From positions 1-17,782 of the forward strand of contig CANPZT010000018.1 of NCBI GenBank assembly GCA_947589135.1: a DNA stretch of 17,782 nucleotides. Reading direction: 5' to 3'. Numbering within the stretch: position 1 is the first letter of the stretch; every line of letters begins with the position of its first letter. A program made the position numbers and the translations under genes. This document shows positions 1-5,958 of this stretch, piece after piece. The notes below the pieces were generated by a model that searched no databases, was not told the DNA's origin, and saw only the letters and a program-made list of their open reading frames with translations. The DNA comes from an uncultured Clostridia bacterium. GTDB taxonomy: Bacteria > Bacillota > Clostridia > TANB77 > CAG-508.

Positions 1-146
1 AAATTACTAAAATGTAGCATTTTCTTCAATACTATCAAATTTTTTTACTATGTTGCTTTTACTTTTTTAACTAACCATTGATTAAATTTTATTAAATATG
101 AGAATATAACTAAAACAATTTCTAAATTTTCAGTAAAAAATAAAAC

Positions 147-175
147 TTGATTTTTTTATGTATATGTGCTAAAAT
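147..175 (+). promoter_or_regulatory. Promoter of the small charged-protein gene
   Basis: A -35 box TTGATT (147-152) is followed after 17 bases by the -10 box TAAAAT (170-175), with a TG dinucleotide one base before the -10 box (extended -10). Transcription should start near 182, giving a leader of about 50 bases ahead of the gene at 231. The boxes are read directly; activity is inferred. Confidence 0.7.
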
Positions 176-194
176 ATATGTATATTGATATAAG

Positions 195-230
195 AGAGGT
201 GAAAACTTAAAGTCATACTTTAAGGAAAAA
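195..230 (+). promoter_or_regulatory. Ribosome site separated from its start codon by a hairpin
   Basis: A strong Shine-Dalgarno sequence AGAGGTGA lies at 195-202, about 28 bases from the ATG at 231, which is too far in a linear mRNA. Between them is a perfect 8-bp stem (206-213 with 217-224, loop CAT). If folded, the hairpin leaves about nine unpaired bases between the ribosome site and the start, which is close to optimal. A weaker linear alternative AAGGA (222-226) overlaps the stem and is only four bases from the ATG. Confidence 0.55.
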
Positions 231-575
231 ATGGTAGAAAAAAATAGAATAGAAGAAAAGCAAGTTTTAAGAATAAAACCAAGAGATATTATAGAAATCT
301 GGAAAGAATTTTGGAATCCTATACCAGAAGAAAAGACAGAAGAGGAAGAAATATTAGAGGATAATAATATTACAGATGCAGAAAAGAAAGCATTAATAAA
401 AGCATTAAAAAGTACTGAAAAATTAAGTAATAAATTATTTAGAAATTCATACAAAACTACAAAATTAGAAATAAAGGATGCAAAGAAAAGTGCTGAAGAA
501 GCTTTAGAAAAAGATAAAGACAAAATACAAAAACAGATATCAGAAAAAATAAAAAATAATGAAAGAGAAATATAG
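231..575 (+). CDS. Small highly charged hypothetical protein, 114 aa
   Basis: I do not recognise this protein. It is rich in Lys and Glu, has no hydrophobic segment and no signal peptide, and is probably a soluble cytoplasmic protein. An acidic stretch lies near residues 33-45 (from PEEKTEEEE onward). The C-terminal half alternates Lys, Glu and Ala in a way typical of long amphipathic helices or a coiled coil. The N-terminal part has an IKPRDIIEIWKEFWNP stretch with aromatic residues that could be a binding face. It is transcribed alone: a good promoter lies just upstream and a strong terminator starts nine bases after the stop. The ATG at 231 is the only reasonable start in this frame. A long reverse-strand reading frame over the same region looks like a composition shadow. 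Promoter, ribosome site and terminator make a real gene likely, but no function can be given. Confidence 0.75.
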   Translation: MVEKNRIEEKQVLRIKPRDIIEIWKEFWNPIPEEKTEEEEILEDNNITDAEKKALIKALKSTEKLSNKLFRNSYKTTKLEIKDAKKSAEEALEKDKDKIQKQISEKIKNNEREI

Positions 576-583
576 TATGGATA

Positions 584-617
584 AAAAATACAAGAAATTA
601 AAATTTCTTGTATTTTT
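584..617 (+). terminator. Intrinsic terminator after the small charged-protein gene
   Basis: Arms 584-599 and 602-617 are perfect inverted repeats of 16 bases (outer part AAAAATACAAGAAATT). The innermost pairs must open to form a loop. The right arm ends in a run of T. It separates this unit from the tRNA promoter, which begins four bases later. Confidence 0.8.
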
Positions 618-620
618 ATC

Positions 621-649
621 TTGACAAATGCGTAAACTACAAGTATAAT
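621..649 (+). promoter_or_regulatory. Consensus promoter of tRNA-Met
   Basis: A perfect -35 TTGACA (621-626), a 17-base spacer and a perfect -10 TATAAT (644-649) precede the tRNA, whose first base is 19 bases beyond the -10 box. Full-consensus promoters are typical of stable RNA genes in Firmicutes. Confidence 0.9.
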
Positions 650-667
650 AAATAGCGTCATCAATAT

Positions 668-744
668 GGCGAAGTAGCTCAGTTGGCTAGAGCATTCGGT
701 TCATACCCGAAGGGTCATGTGTTCGAATCACATCTTCGCTACCA
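668..744 (+). tRNA. tRNA-Met (anticodon CAT), elongator type
   Basis: A complete 77-base cloverleaf is visible. The acceptor stem GGCGAAG pairs with CTTCGCT, ending in a G-U first pair. The D-arm contains AGCTCAGTTGGCTAGAGC. The anticodon stem is TTCGG with CCGAA and the loop TTCATAC carries CAT. The T-arm contains GTTCGAATC. The discriminator A and CCA are encoded. The G-U first pair and overall sequence resemble the elongator Met tRNA of Bacillus rather than an initiator (which lacks a 1-72 pair) or a lysidine-modified Ile tRNA, though CAT alone cannot fully exclude the latter. It is a single tRNA with its own promoter and terminator. Its 3' end is repeated at 3453-3465. Confidence 0.95.
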
Positions 745-817
745 ACGACGTATCTGTTCTAACTTCGTAGAATAGATAGATATAAATATCATTCTGAAAA
801 AGGATGGTATTTTTTTT
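738..817 (+). repeat. Long direct repeat, copy 1: tRNA 3' end plus trailer and terminator
   Basis: The last bases of the tRNA and the following six bases (738-750, GCTACCAACGACG) recur exactly at 3453-3465. A 34-base block at 784-817 recurs exactly at 3497-3530. The 33 bases in between are similar but diverged. In this copy they form a hairpin (751-761 with 768-778, one G-U pair). The two copies bracket the ATP-grasp/radical SAM islet. Confidence 0.85.
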
Positions 818-818
818 T
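784..818 (+). terminator. Intrinsic terminator of tRNA-Met
   Basis: A 12-bp stem (784-795 with 801-812, two G-U pairs, loop GAAAA) runs into nine T residues (810-818). It ends the tRNA transcript. The same terminator is present at 3497-3530. Confidence 0.85.
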
Positions 819-826
819 GTAAAATG

Positions 827-856
827 TTGATATTTGTGGTATTATTTATTTATATT
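827..856 (+). promoter_or_regulatory. Possible promoter of the ATP-grasp/radical SAM operon
   Basis: TTGATA (827-832) and TATATT (851-856) are 18 bases apart, located just after the tRNA terminator and 32 bases before the ATG at 888. The region is very AT-rich, so chance matches are likely; position supports it. Confidence 0.45.
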
Positions 857-887
857 TATATTAAAAATAAAGGAGATTTATTAATAT

Positions 888-2015
888 ATGAAAGACTTGA
901 TTTGGGTTGGAATACGAGAATCTGAGATAAAATATTCTAATTTTATAGATAATTCTATAAATATGTTTGGAAATAATATTAATTCTTTGCAAAATCAAAT
1001 TAAGAAGAGAATAAATCATAATAATAAAAAAAATTATGATTTTATAGATGATTTTTACAACAATGAAATTATCAAACAAGTTAAGAGCAATCCAAATACA
1101 AAATTTATGTATTATAGTCAAATCTATAGTTTTTATAGTATGAAAAAATTAGGACTATTGGATTATATAATATGCTTAAATAATCAAGATTTAATTGAAT
1201 TTGCTAATAATAAGTTTAAAATAAAAGAATATTTGAAAGATTATATTCCTGTATTAAAATATATTTATATAAATGGTAAAAACTATAATTTTAAGCAATT
1301 AAGCCAAAAATATGGAAATGTTAAATTTGTTATTCAAACAGAGGATGATTCAGGTGGATCTGGTACAATCGTATTAAGCGAAAATAATAAAGATGATATA
1401 AAATTAGATAATAATTGTACATATATGGTTACTAAATATTGTGAAAATAATATTCCTGTTAATATACATATTTTAATTTCGCAAAATGATATTACATTAT
1501 TACCGCCTTCTATACAAAATATAGAATTATCATTTAACAAACTAATGTATAAAGGTTGTGATTTTATAGCCTATAAAGAATGCGTTAACACTAAAATGGA
1601 TTCAAAATTAAAAGAATATGCTTATACAATAGGAAAATTAATGCAAGAAAAGGGATATAGAGGAATTTTAGGAGTAGATAGTATTATATACGATAACGAA
1701 GTATATTTTATGGAGATAAACCCTAGATTTCAAAATTCTTCTATAATATTAAATAAAGCATTACAAGAAAATAATTTACCATCATTACAGGAACTACATT
1801 ATAATTGTTTTTTTAATAAAAACATAAAATTAAAATCATTTGATGTTAATTATAGTGGCTATATTAACGAATATGGGATATTAAATAGGAAATTTAAAAT
1901 AGAACCTATAGAAAAATTAGATAATATTAATGAAAAGATAGAATGTGAAAATTTTAGTTATTTATCTACAGATTTATACAATAAATCAATAAAGGAAAGG
2001 AAAAACTATGAATAA
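888..2015 (+). CDS. ATP-grasp domain protein, 375 aa
   Basis: ATP-grasp enzymes activate a carboxylate with ATP and join it to an amine, thiol or other nucleophile. A Gly-rich loop DSGGSGT at residues 154-160 matches the ATP-covering loop. The segment around residues 262-282 ends in FMEINPRF, the Mg/ATP-binding signature (Glu and Asn ligands) of carbamoyl-phosphate-synthetase-like ATP-grasp folds. The first 100 residues are divergent, and SIYSFYSMKKLG-like text suggests a pre-ATP-grasp region. No membrane segment or signal is seen. AGGAG at 871-875 lies 12 bases before the ATG. The gene overlaps the next by eight bases, so the two are probably translationally coupled and act together. The substrate cannot be told from sequence. 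It lies in an islet beside tRNA-Met, which suggests horizontal acquisition. Family call is firm; the reaction is unknown. Confidence 0.8.
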   Translation: MKDLIWVGIRESEIKYSNFIDNSINMFGNNINSLQNQIKKRINHNNKKNYDFIDDFYNNEIIKQVKSNPNTKFMYYSQIYSFYSMKKLGLLDYIICLNNQDLIEFANNKFKIKEYLKDYIPVLKYIYINGKNYNFKQLSQKYGNVKFVIQTEDDSGGSGTIVLSENNKDDIKLDNNCTYMVTKYCENNIPVNIHILISQNDITLLPPSIQNIELSFNKLMYKGCDFIAYKECVNTKMDSKLKEYAYTIGKLMQEKGYRGILGVDSIIYDNEVYFMEINPRFQNSSIILNKALQENNLPSLQELHYNCFFNKNIKLKSFDVNYSGYINEYGILNRKFKIEPIEKLDNINEKIECENFSYLSTDLYNKSIKERKNYE

Positions 2016-2970
2016 AGAATTAATACAAAATCATATTAGAGAAAAGAGTAAGCAAGGGTTTACCAATAAAAAATACAATATATTCTTTGATGGAAAAGTA
2101 TTACAAATATGCTTTTATAGCGTAGGTTGTAGATTTAGTAAAAATGGTAATTGTATAATGTGTAACTATGGAAAATTAAGGAGAAATAATTTGACTCCAA
2201 AGGACATTAATGAAATTATGCAGGAAGTTTTTAATAATCTAAATAAAAAGCCTAAAGTATTATTGTTAAATAGTTTAGGAAATATATTAGATGAATTAGA
2301 AATGCCAAAAGAAAATTTTATAGCATTGTTAGATGAAATTTCGAATGTTGATATAAATGTAATAGTATTTGAAACACACTATTCTAGCATTAATGAAGAA
2401 GTTTTACAACTAATAAAACAAAAATTATCTAAAAAGTGTGTAGAAATTGAACTAGGATTTGAAAGCTCTAATTCTGAATATAAAAAGAAATATTTAAACA
2501 AAATAGTTGATAATGATGAATTTATAGAAAAAGTTAATTTAATAAAATCTTATGGATTTGCAGTTGAAACAAATGTTATTTTTGGTATGCCTTTTTTATC
2601 TAATAAAGAGCAAATAAAAGATACTATTCAAAGCATTATTTGGTGTTTTCAAAATAATATAGATGGAGTCAATTTATTTCCAATGAATATAAAGCCATAT
2701 ACTTTATTATATAAATTATATGAAACAGGAGAATATCTCCCCGTTAAACATGAAGATTTTATAAAAGTACTTAAATTAATACCAAAAGATTATATTGATA
2801 AAGTTTATTTGTGTTGGTATGGAAATAGACAATTATATTATGATGGAAAGCCAACCATTTTACCAATATGTGATCAATATGAATATGATAAATTGATGAA
2901 TTTTTACAGAGATTTCAACTTACACAAAAATAAGAAATATAGAGAAAATTTATTAAAAAATATGACTTAA
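2008..2970 (+). CDS. Radical SAM protein with a C-X7-C-X2-C cluster, 320 aa
   Basis: Cys41, Cys49 and Cys52, in the segment GCRFSKNGNCIMCNYG, form C-X7-C-X2-C rather than the common C-X3-C-X2-C; Cys35 lies nearby. This spacing and the NxxCxxCNYG text resemble the Elp3-like and archaeosine-synthase-like (RaSEA) radical SAM branch. These would bind a 4Fe-4S cluster and cleave S-adenosylmethionine. Later features fit a TIM-barrel: LLNSLGNILDE (about residues 87-97), the stretch EIELGFES (about 146-153) and NVIFGMPF (about 189-196). The C-terminal part includes LFPMNIKPYT and a Trp/Tyr-rich stretch near 270-280. AAAGGAAAGGA precedes the start, which overlaps the ATP-grasp stop. The pair probably forms one pathway, but the substrate is unknown. 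No terminator is obvious after it, and the next gene has its own promoter. Confidence 0.8.
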   Translation: MNKELIQNHIREKSKQGFTNKKYNIFFDGKVLQICFYSVGCRFSKNGNCIMCNYGKLRRNNLTPKDINEIMQEVFNNLNKKPKVLLLNSLGNILDELEMPKENFIALLDEISNVDINVIVFETHYSSINEEVLQLIKQKLSKKCVEIELGFESSNSEYKKKYLNKIVDNDEFIEKVNLIKSYGFAVETNVIFGMPFLSNKEQIKDTIQSIIWCFQNNIDGVNLFPMNIKPYTLLYKLYETGEYLPVKHEDFIKVLKLIPKDYIDKVYLCWYGNRQLYYDGKPTILPICDQYEYDKLMNFYRDFNLHKNKKYRENLLKNMT

Positions 2971-3079
2971 TAAAAATTAGTAATATAACTATCGTTAAAA
3001 AAAATAAATACAATTCTGTAATATAAATATATATTACCAAAATTATTTAATAAGTAAATTCTAAATTTTTTATATAAGG

Positions 3080-3108
3080 TTGACAAAATTAACATAAAAA
3101 GGTAAAAT
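3080..3108 (+). promoter_or_regulatory. Promoter of the 75-aa GC-rich gene
   Basis: TTGACA (3080-3085) and TAAAAT (3103-3108) are separated by 17 bases, a near-consensus promoter. AAGGAGG (3149-3155) then precedes the ATG at 3163 by seven bases. The gene is therefore independently transcribed. Confidence 0.75.
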
Positions 3109-3162
3109 ATAAAAGTAACAATAACATATAAACCAATCATAATTATGTAAGGAGGAATCATT

Positions 3163-3390
3163 ATGGGAAGATGGGATGGAACTTATGACAGCACCAAAGA
3201 GAGCCAAGATGGACTTGAAGGAGACATCCTTCGGGCTATGACAGGCAACTACACGTATCCGACAAGTACTGGAGGAACAGTAAGGCAGTCTGACAGCCGT
3301 ATTGATGTGTATGGTTCAAGCGATTCATCAAAAGGACATTCACATGACTGGTATAATGATTCAACAAACACCTATGGACATCATGATTAA
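3163..3390 (+). CDS. Small GC-rich hypothetical protein, 75 aa, foreign composition
   Basis: I cannot assign a function. The protein is rich in Ser, Thr, Asp, Gly and Tyr, with few hydrophobic residues and a His-rich end (GHSHDWYN and GHHD). Short motifs recur with variation, such as DGTYDST, NDSTNTYG and DVYGSSDSS. No signal peptide or membrane segment is present. The coding DNA is 100 G+C of 228 bases (44%), against about 22% in a 60-base sample of the radical SAM gene. It contains the only in-frame CGG codon (Arg24) in an uninterrupted gene here. A consensus promoter, strong ribosome site and terminator frame it, so expression is likely. It could be a recently transferred small protein or, speculatively, a substrate peptide of the upstream ATP-grasp and radical SAM enzymes. 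Separate transcription neither proves nor excludes the latter. Confidence 0.7.
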   Translation: MGRWDGTYDSTKESQDGLEGDILRAMTGNYTYPTSTGGTVRQSDSRIDVYGSSDSSKGHSHDWYNDSTNTYGHHD

Positions 3391-3408
3391 GCAAAGAAGA
3401 GAAAAGGG

Positions 3409-3440
3409 AAAAGAGACAGTTTGTAGCTGTCTCTTTTTAT
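3409..3440 (+). terminator. Strong intrinsic terminator after the 75-aa gene
   Basis: AAAAGAGACAG (3409-3419) pairs perfectly with CTGTCTCTTTT (3427-3437) across a seven-base loop. The right arm ends in a T run, followed by more T-rich sequence. Confidence 0.9.
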
Positions 3441-3452
3441 TTTTCCTTATCT

Positions 3453-3530
3453 GCTACCAACGACGCTTTTTTTCAACTTTATAGAACAGATAAATCAAAT
3501 ATCATTCTGAAAAAGGATGGTATTTTTTTT
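3453..3530 (+). repeat. Long direct repeat, copy 2: tRNA 3' remnant plus terminator
   Basis: This copy begins with the same 13 bases as the tRNA-Met 3' end including CCA (3453-3465), but no tRNA body precedes it. It continues with a diverged middle section and the same 34-base terminator block (3497-3530). The left arm of the trailer hairpin seen in copy 1 is replaced by a T-rich tract here, while the right arm (TAGAACAGATA) is kept. The arrangement looks like an attachment-site duplication or an old duplication of the tRNA 3' flank. Confidence 0.8.
3497..3530 (+). terminator. Intrinsic terminator, duplicate of the tRNA-Met terminator
   Basis: A 12-bp stem (3497-3508 with 3514-3525, loop GAAAA) is followed by a T run to 3530. 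It is identical to the block at 784-817 and now lies between the islet and agrB. Confidence 0.75.
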
Positions 3531-3643
3531 ATATATACGAAAAATGTCATATTTTATGAAAAAAAATATTTATAAAAAAGATAAGAACTAGTTTTTGCAA
3601 AATAAAAGTTTATTTTTGTAAATATAAAAAATCAAAATAAAAC

Positions 3644-3649
3644 TATAAT
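3644..3649 (+). promoter_or_regulatory. Possible -10 box of agrBD with a poor -35
   Basis: TATAAT at 3644-3649 lies 36 bases before the agrB start. A normal spacer would put the -35 at 3621-3626 (AATATA), which is poor; TTGTAA at 3616-3621 is 22 bases away. A weak -35 would fit activation by the response regulator, as at agr promoters in staphylococci. Two AGTTT motifs (starting at 3590 and 3607) are only suggestive of LytTR half-sites; their 17-base spacing is not the usual one. Confidence 0.35.
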
Positions 3650-3685
3650 GATAAAATATGTGTTGCAATAAAGTGAGGTGAGAAA

Positions 3686-4312
3686 ATGTTAGATAAAATC
3701 TGTACTTTTCTAACCAATAAAATTAGAAAAGAAATGCCAGAAATTGATGATGAAAGAGCAGAAGTAATTAATTATGGATTACAGAATATAATGGGTGAGA
3801 TACCAAAAATTTTTATTATGCTAATTTTATCTTATATTTTAGGAATCTTTTGGTTATCATTGTTTACTTTTCTTTCATTATTACCATATAAAGGAGCATC
3901 TGGGGGAGTACATTTAAAAACACATATTGGTTGTATATTATTTACAAATGCTTTTTATTGCATAATACCATTTGTATCACAATATTTTGTAATTCCTCAA
4001 TTAATAAAAGATATTCTAATTTTATTTATTTGGGTATTTGGAATGTTTATGATAAAACTTTATGCACCAGCTGACACAGAAAATGTTCCAATTTTAAGAA
4101 AAAAGGATAGAAGAAAAAAGCAAATAGTATCTTATATAACTTATACAATAGGGTTATTGGTAGCTCTTATTATACCAAATGAAACAATTTCTAATATCCT
4201 AATATTATCAAACTTTATTCAAACATTAACAATTACTAAATTTGTATATAGATTAACTAATAGTAAATATGGATATGAAGTATATGGAGATACTTCAACT
4301 GAAAGTGTTTAG
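3686..4312 (+). CDS. agrB: AgrB-like peptide-processing membrane endopeptidase, 208 aa
   Basis: AgrB is a membrane cysteine endopeptidase that removes the C-terminal part of the AgrD precursor and forms the cyclic (thio)lactone signal. The diagnostic core is PYKGASGGVHLKTHIGC, with His76 and Cys83. Their seven-residue spacing is that of the catalytic His/Cys pair of Staphylococcus aureus AgrB. Several hydrophobic segments follow (roughly residues 40-66, 82-98, 104-124, 145-162 and 165-180). The basic stretch LRKKDRRKKQ (about residues 135-146) is the usual cytoplasmic loop. Length is typical for the family. GAGGTGA at 3675-3681 sets the start. The precursor gene agrD follows 58 bases later, and the kinase and regulator are on the opposite strand beyond it. 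No missing residues are seen. Confidence 0.93.
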   Translation: MLDKICTFLTNKIRKEMPEIDDERAEVINYGLQNIMGEIPKIFIMLILSYILGIFWLSLFTFLSLLPYKGASGGVHLKTHIGCILFTNAFYCIIPFVSQYFVIPQLIKDILILFIWVFGMFMIKLYAPADTENVPILRKKDRRKKQIVSYITYTIGLLVALIIPNETISNILILSNFIQTLTITKFVYRLTNSKYGYEVYGDTSTESV

Positions 4313-4341
4313 TACAAAATATGTACCGGTGATATTTTGTA
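4313..4341 (+). other. Perfect stem-loop between agrB and agrD
   Basis: TACAAAATAT (4313-4322), starting directly after the agrB stop codon, pairs perfectly with ATATTTTGTA (4332-4341) around a nine-base loop containing ACCGGT. There is no T run, so it is not a simple terminator. It may affect stability or relative expression of agrB and agrD. Confidence 0.5.
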
Positions 4342-4370
4342 TTATAGATTATACTAAGGAGGAAGATATT

Positions 4371-4490
4371 ATGTTAAAATTTTTAGCAAAAACAGCAGAA
4401 AAATATGCAAAGGCAACAAATACAGCATGTGTAATAATGGCTATATTTCATCAACCAAAAATGCCTGCATCTATGATAAAAAAAGATTAA
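4371..4490 (+). CDS. agrD: AgrD-like cyclic autoinducer precursor peptide, 39 aa
   Basis: The peptide has the three parts of an AgrD precursor. The N-terminal amphipathic leader (residues 1-15, MLKFLAKTAEKYAKA) is expected to attach to the membrane. The core region TNTACVIMAIF has Cys20 as the ring-forming residue. The C-terminal recognition tail is HQPKMPASMIKKD; a QPKxP motif is typical of clostridial AgrD tails. The start is set by AAGGAGG at 4356-4362, eight bases upstream of the ATG. An in-frame upstream ATG inside agrB has no ribosome site and would not fit the family. It directly follows agrB. AgrB should cleave before or within the tail and close a ring from Cys20. The exact signal cannot be fixed from sequence: five residues would end at Ala24, seven at Phe26. 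Confidence 0.9.
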   Translation: MLKFLAKTAEKYAKATNTACVIMAIFHQPKMPASMIKKD

Positions 4491-4497
4491 TTTAATT

Positions 4498-4535
4498 AAT
4501 ATTGGTAAAACATTATATGTTGTTTTACCAATATT
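4498..4535 (+). other. Perfect 15-bp hairpin after agrD without a T run
   Basis: AATATTGGTAAAACA (4498-4512) is an exact inverted repeat of 4521-4535 with an eight-base loop. ATAGCTT follows rather than a T tract, so it is unlikely to be a full intrinsic terminator. It may protect the agrBD mRNA end or act with the terminator 37 bases on. Confidence 0.6.
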
Positions 4536-4571
4536 ATAGCTTAAAAGTTATAATAAATACAATCCAACAAT

Positions 4572-4601
4572 AAAAAAGCAACTTTTCTAAGTTGCTTTTT
4601 T
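4572..4601. terminator. Bidirectional terminator between agrBD and agrAC
   Basis: AAAAAAGCAACTT (4572-4584) pairs perfectly with AAGTTGCTTTTTT (4589-4601) across the loop TTCT. A-run and T-run at the two ends make it work in both directions. It lies between the convergent agrD and agrC genes, five bases from the agrC stop. Confidence 0.9.
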
Positions 4602-4605
4602 ATTA

Positions 4606-5958
4606 TTAAGGTTTGTTATATATTTCTAATTGTTGAGTGAAATATTTATCATCTTTAGAAGTAAATAAATTAATATTTTTATTTTTCTTTACTAATTTAC
4701 GAACTTCCCATAAACCTAATCCAGTATGATCATCTTTACTAGATACACCTTTTTCAAATATTTTTTCAGTATCAATATTAGGGGTATTATACGTATTTTC
4801 GACAATAAGTAATTGTCTATAATTTTTACTATCATTTTTAAATATAATATTAATAATTTTTTCTTCACATTCAGAACTTGCTTCAATTGCATTATCAAGT
4901 AATATTCCTAAAATTCTTGCAAATTCATAAATTTTCATATTTAAAGTACTTAAATCTAATAAAAATGTAATATTAACTTTAATATCTTTTGATTCTGCTT
5001 CATAATATTTTTTAGTTAATAAATTATAAATTCCATCATTATTTACAACAGAAGGATTTAAAAGATATAAATTATTAACTCTTTGACAATCATCTTCAAG
5101 TTGTGAATAATACTTTTTCAAACCTTCCATATCTTCAGTTCTTATATATCCACCTATTGTTGTAACTATGTTATCAAAATCATGTTTAAATCCTCTAACA
5201 TTATCATGCAAAATATGTAAAGTATTATTATATTCTTCTGCACTTTCTAATTTTTGTGTAGTTAAAATTAATTTTAAAGCTCTAGTTAAACTATACAAAC
5301 TAAGTCCAAAGTAAGCTAACAATGAAATGAAACCTAAAAAAGTTATAATTATTGGCAAATTGTCAATATAATAGAAACCAATAATTGATTGAATTAAAAT
5401 TGTAATAATACCTAAAATAAAGTTTGAAAATATCATATATTTATTTCTTTTATCAGTTATATCAAGAAAATTAATTTTCATTTTTATATTTTTAAATATT
5501 AAAATACAAATACCTATAATAATATACATGATTAGAAGATAAGGAATTCTATATATAGGAACTGACGACAATTCAGTAGATGAAATATGTAATAATGTTA
5601 GATAAGGATTTAACATTAAGGAAACACTTAAATTAAATATTAATCCAGATAAAATGATTGCTGCAATACTTCTTAAGAAAGATATCTTAAATATGTAATA
5701 TGCCATTAATATAGAAAAAACATAGTTTAGTATTACATTAAATGGATTTGATATAAATACCATACTAAGTATGCCCATACAAGAATTTAATATTACATAT
5801 TGAAGTTTTTGTTTATTACTAGCAGAAATATTTAAAATAGAAATAAATAGCATTAATGTTAAATAACTTTCAACTAATGCTGCTGGAATAAATATTATAT
5901 TCATTAAATTTTCATTAGGTGTGCTTAAAGCAATCCAAATATTATTTAAAATTTCCAT
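4606..5958 (-). CDS. agrC: AgrC-like sensor histidine kinase (GHKL type), 450 aa
   Basis: A membrane receptor kinase expected to sense the AgrD-derived peptide and phosphorylate the adjacent regulator. The N-terminal half (about residues 20-225) carries roughly six to seven hydrophobic segments, the usual AgrC sensor. A helical linker then leads to the phosphoacceptor His259 in FKHDFDN. The ATPase part has the N-box DNAIEA (355-360), FEKGVSSK (401-408) and the G-box GLGLWEV (413-419). This simplified box pattern is that of the AgrC/HPK10 group. The start overlaps the agrA stop by 17 bases; GGAGG lies 12 bases upstream inside agrA, so translation is probably coupled. It is complete. Facing agrBD, instead of following it as in staphylococci, is notable but does not change the functional call. 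Confidence 0.9.
   Translation of the reverse strand: MEILNNIWIALSTPNENLMNIIFIPAALVESYLTLMLFISILNISASNKQKLQYVILNSCMGILSMVFISNPFNVILNYVFSILMAYYIFKISFLRSIAAIILSGLIFNLSVSLMLNPYLTLLHISSTELSSVPIYRIPYLLIMYIIIGICILIFKNIKMKINFLDITDKRNKYMIFSNFILGIITILIQSIIGFYYIDNLPIIITFLGFISLLAYFGLSLYSLTRALKLILTTQKLESAEEYNNTLHILHDNVRGFKHDFDNIVTTIGGYIRTEDMEGLKKYYSQLEDDCQRVNNLYLLNPSVVNNDGIYNLLTKKYYEAESKDIKVNITFLLDLSTLNMKIYEFARILGILLDNAIEASSECEEKIINIIFKNDSKNYRQLLIVENTYNTPNIDTEKIFEKGVSSKDDHTGLGLWEVRKLVKKNKNINLFTSKDDKYFTQQLEIYNKP

Noticed and set aside
122..664. Long minus-strand reading frame (180 codons) covering the first gene
   Set aside because: It is antisense to a gene with promoter, ribosome site and terminator, overlaps the tRNA promoter, and has a low-complexity Phe/Ser/Ile protein typical of the reverse of AT-rich coding DNA.
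3232..3243. Third CGG frameshift, in the 75-aa gene
   Set aside because: A +1 shift at CTT-C-GGG would meet TGA within three codons, while frame 0 stays open for 51 more codons with consistent composition. It behaves as an ordinary Arg codon, possibly in a gene from another genome.
3302..3484. 60-codon plus-strand frame overlapping the GC-rich gene
   Set aside because: It has no ribosome site, runs through a strong terminator hairpin and into the repeat, and the other frame fits the promoter and AAGGAGG.
3590..3611. Tandem LytTR sites upstream of agrB
   Set aside because: The two AGTTT motifs are 17 bases apart, not the usual 21-22, and the rest of the half-sites matches poorly. Kept only as a remark on the agrB promoter.
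4269..4370. N-terminal extension of agrD starting inside agrB
   Set aside because: No ribosome site at 4269; AAGGAGG is placed for the ATG at 4371 and the short form has normal AgrD architecture.
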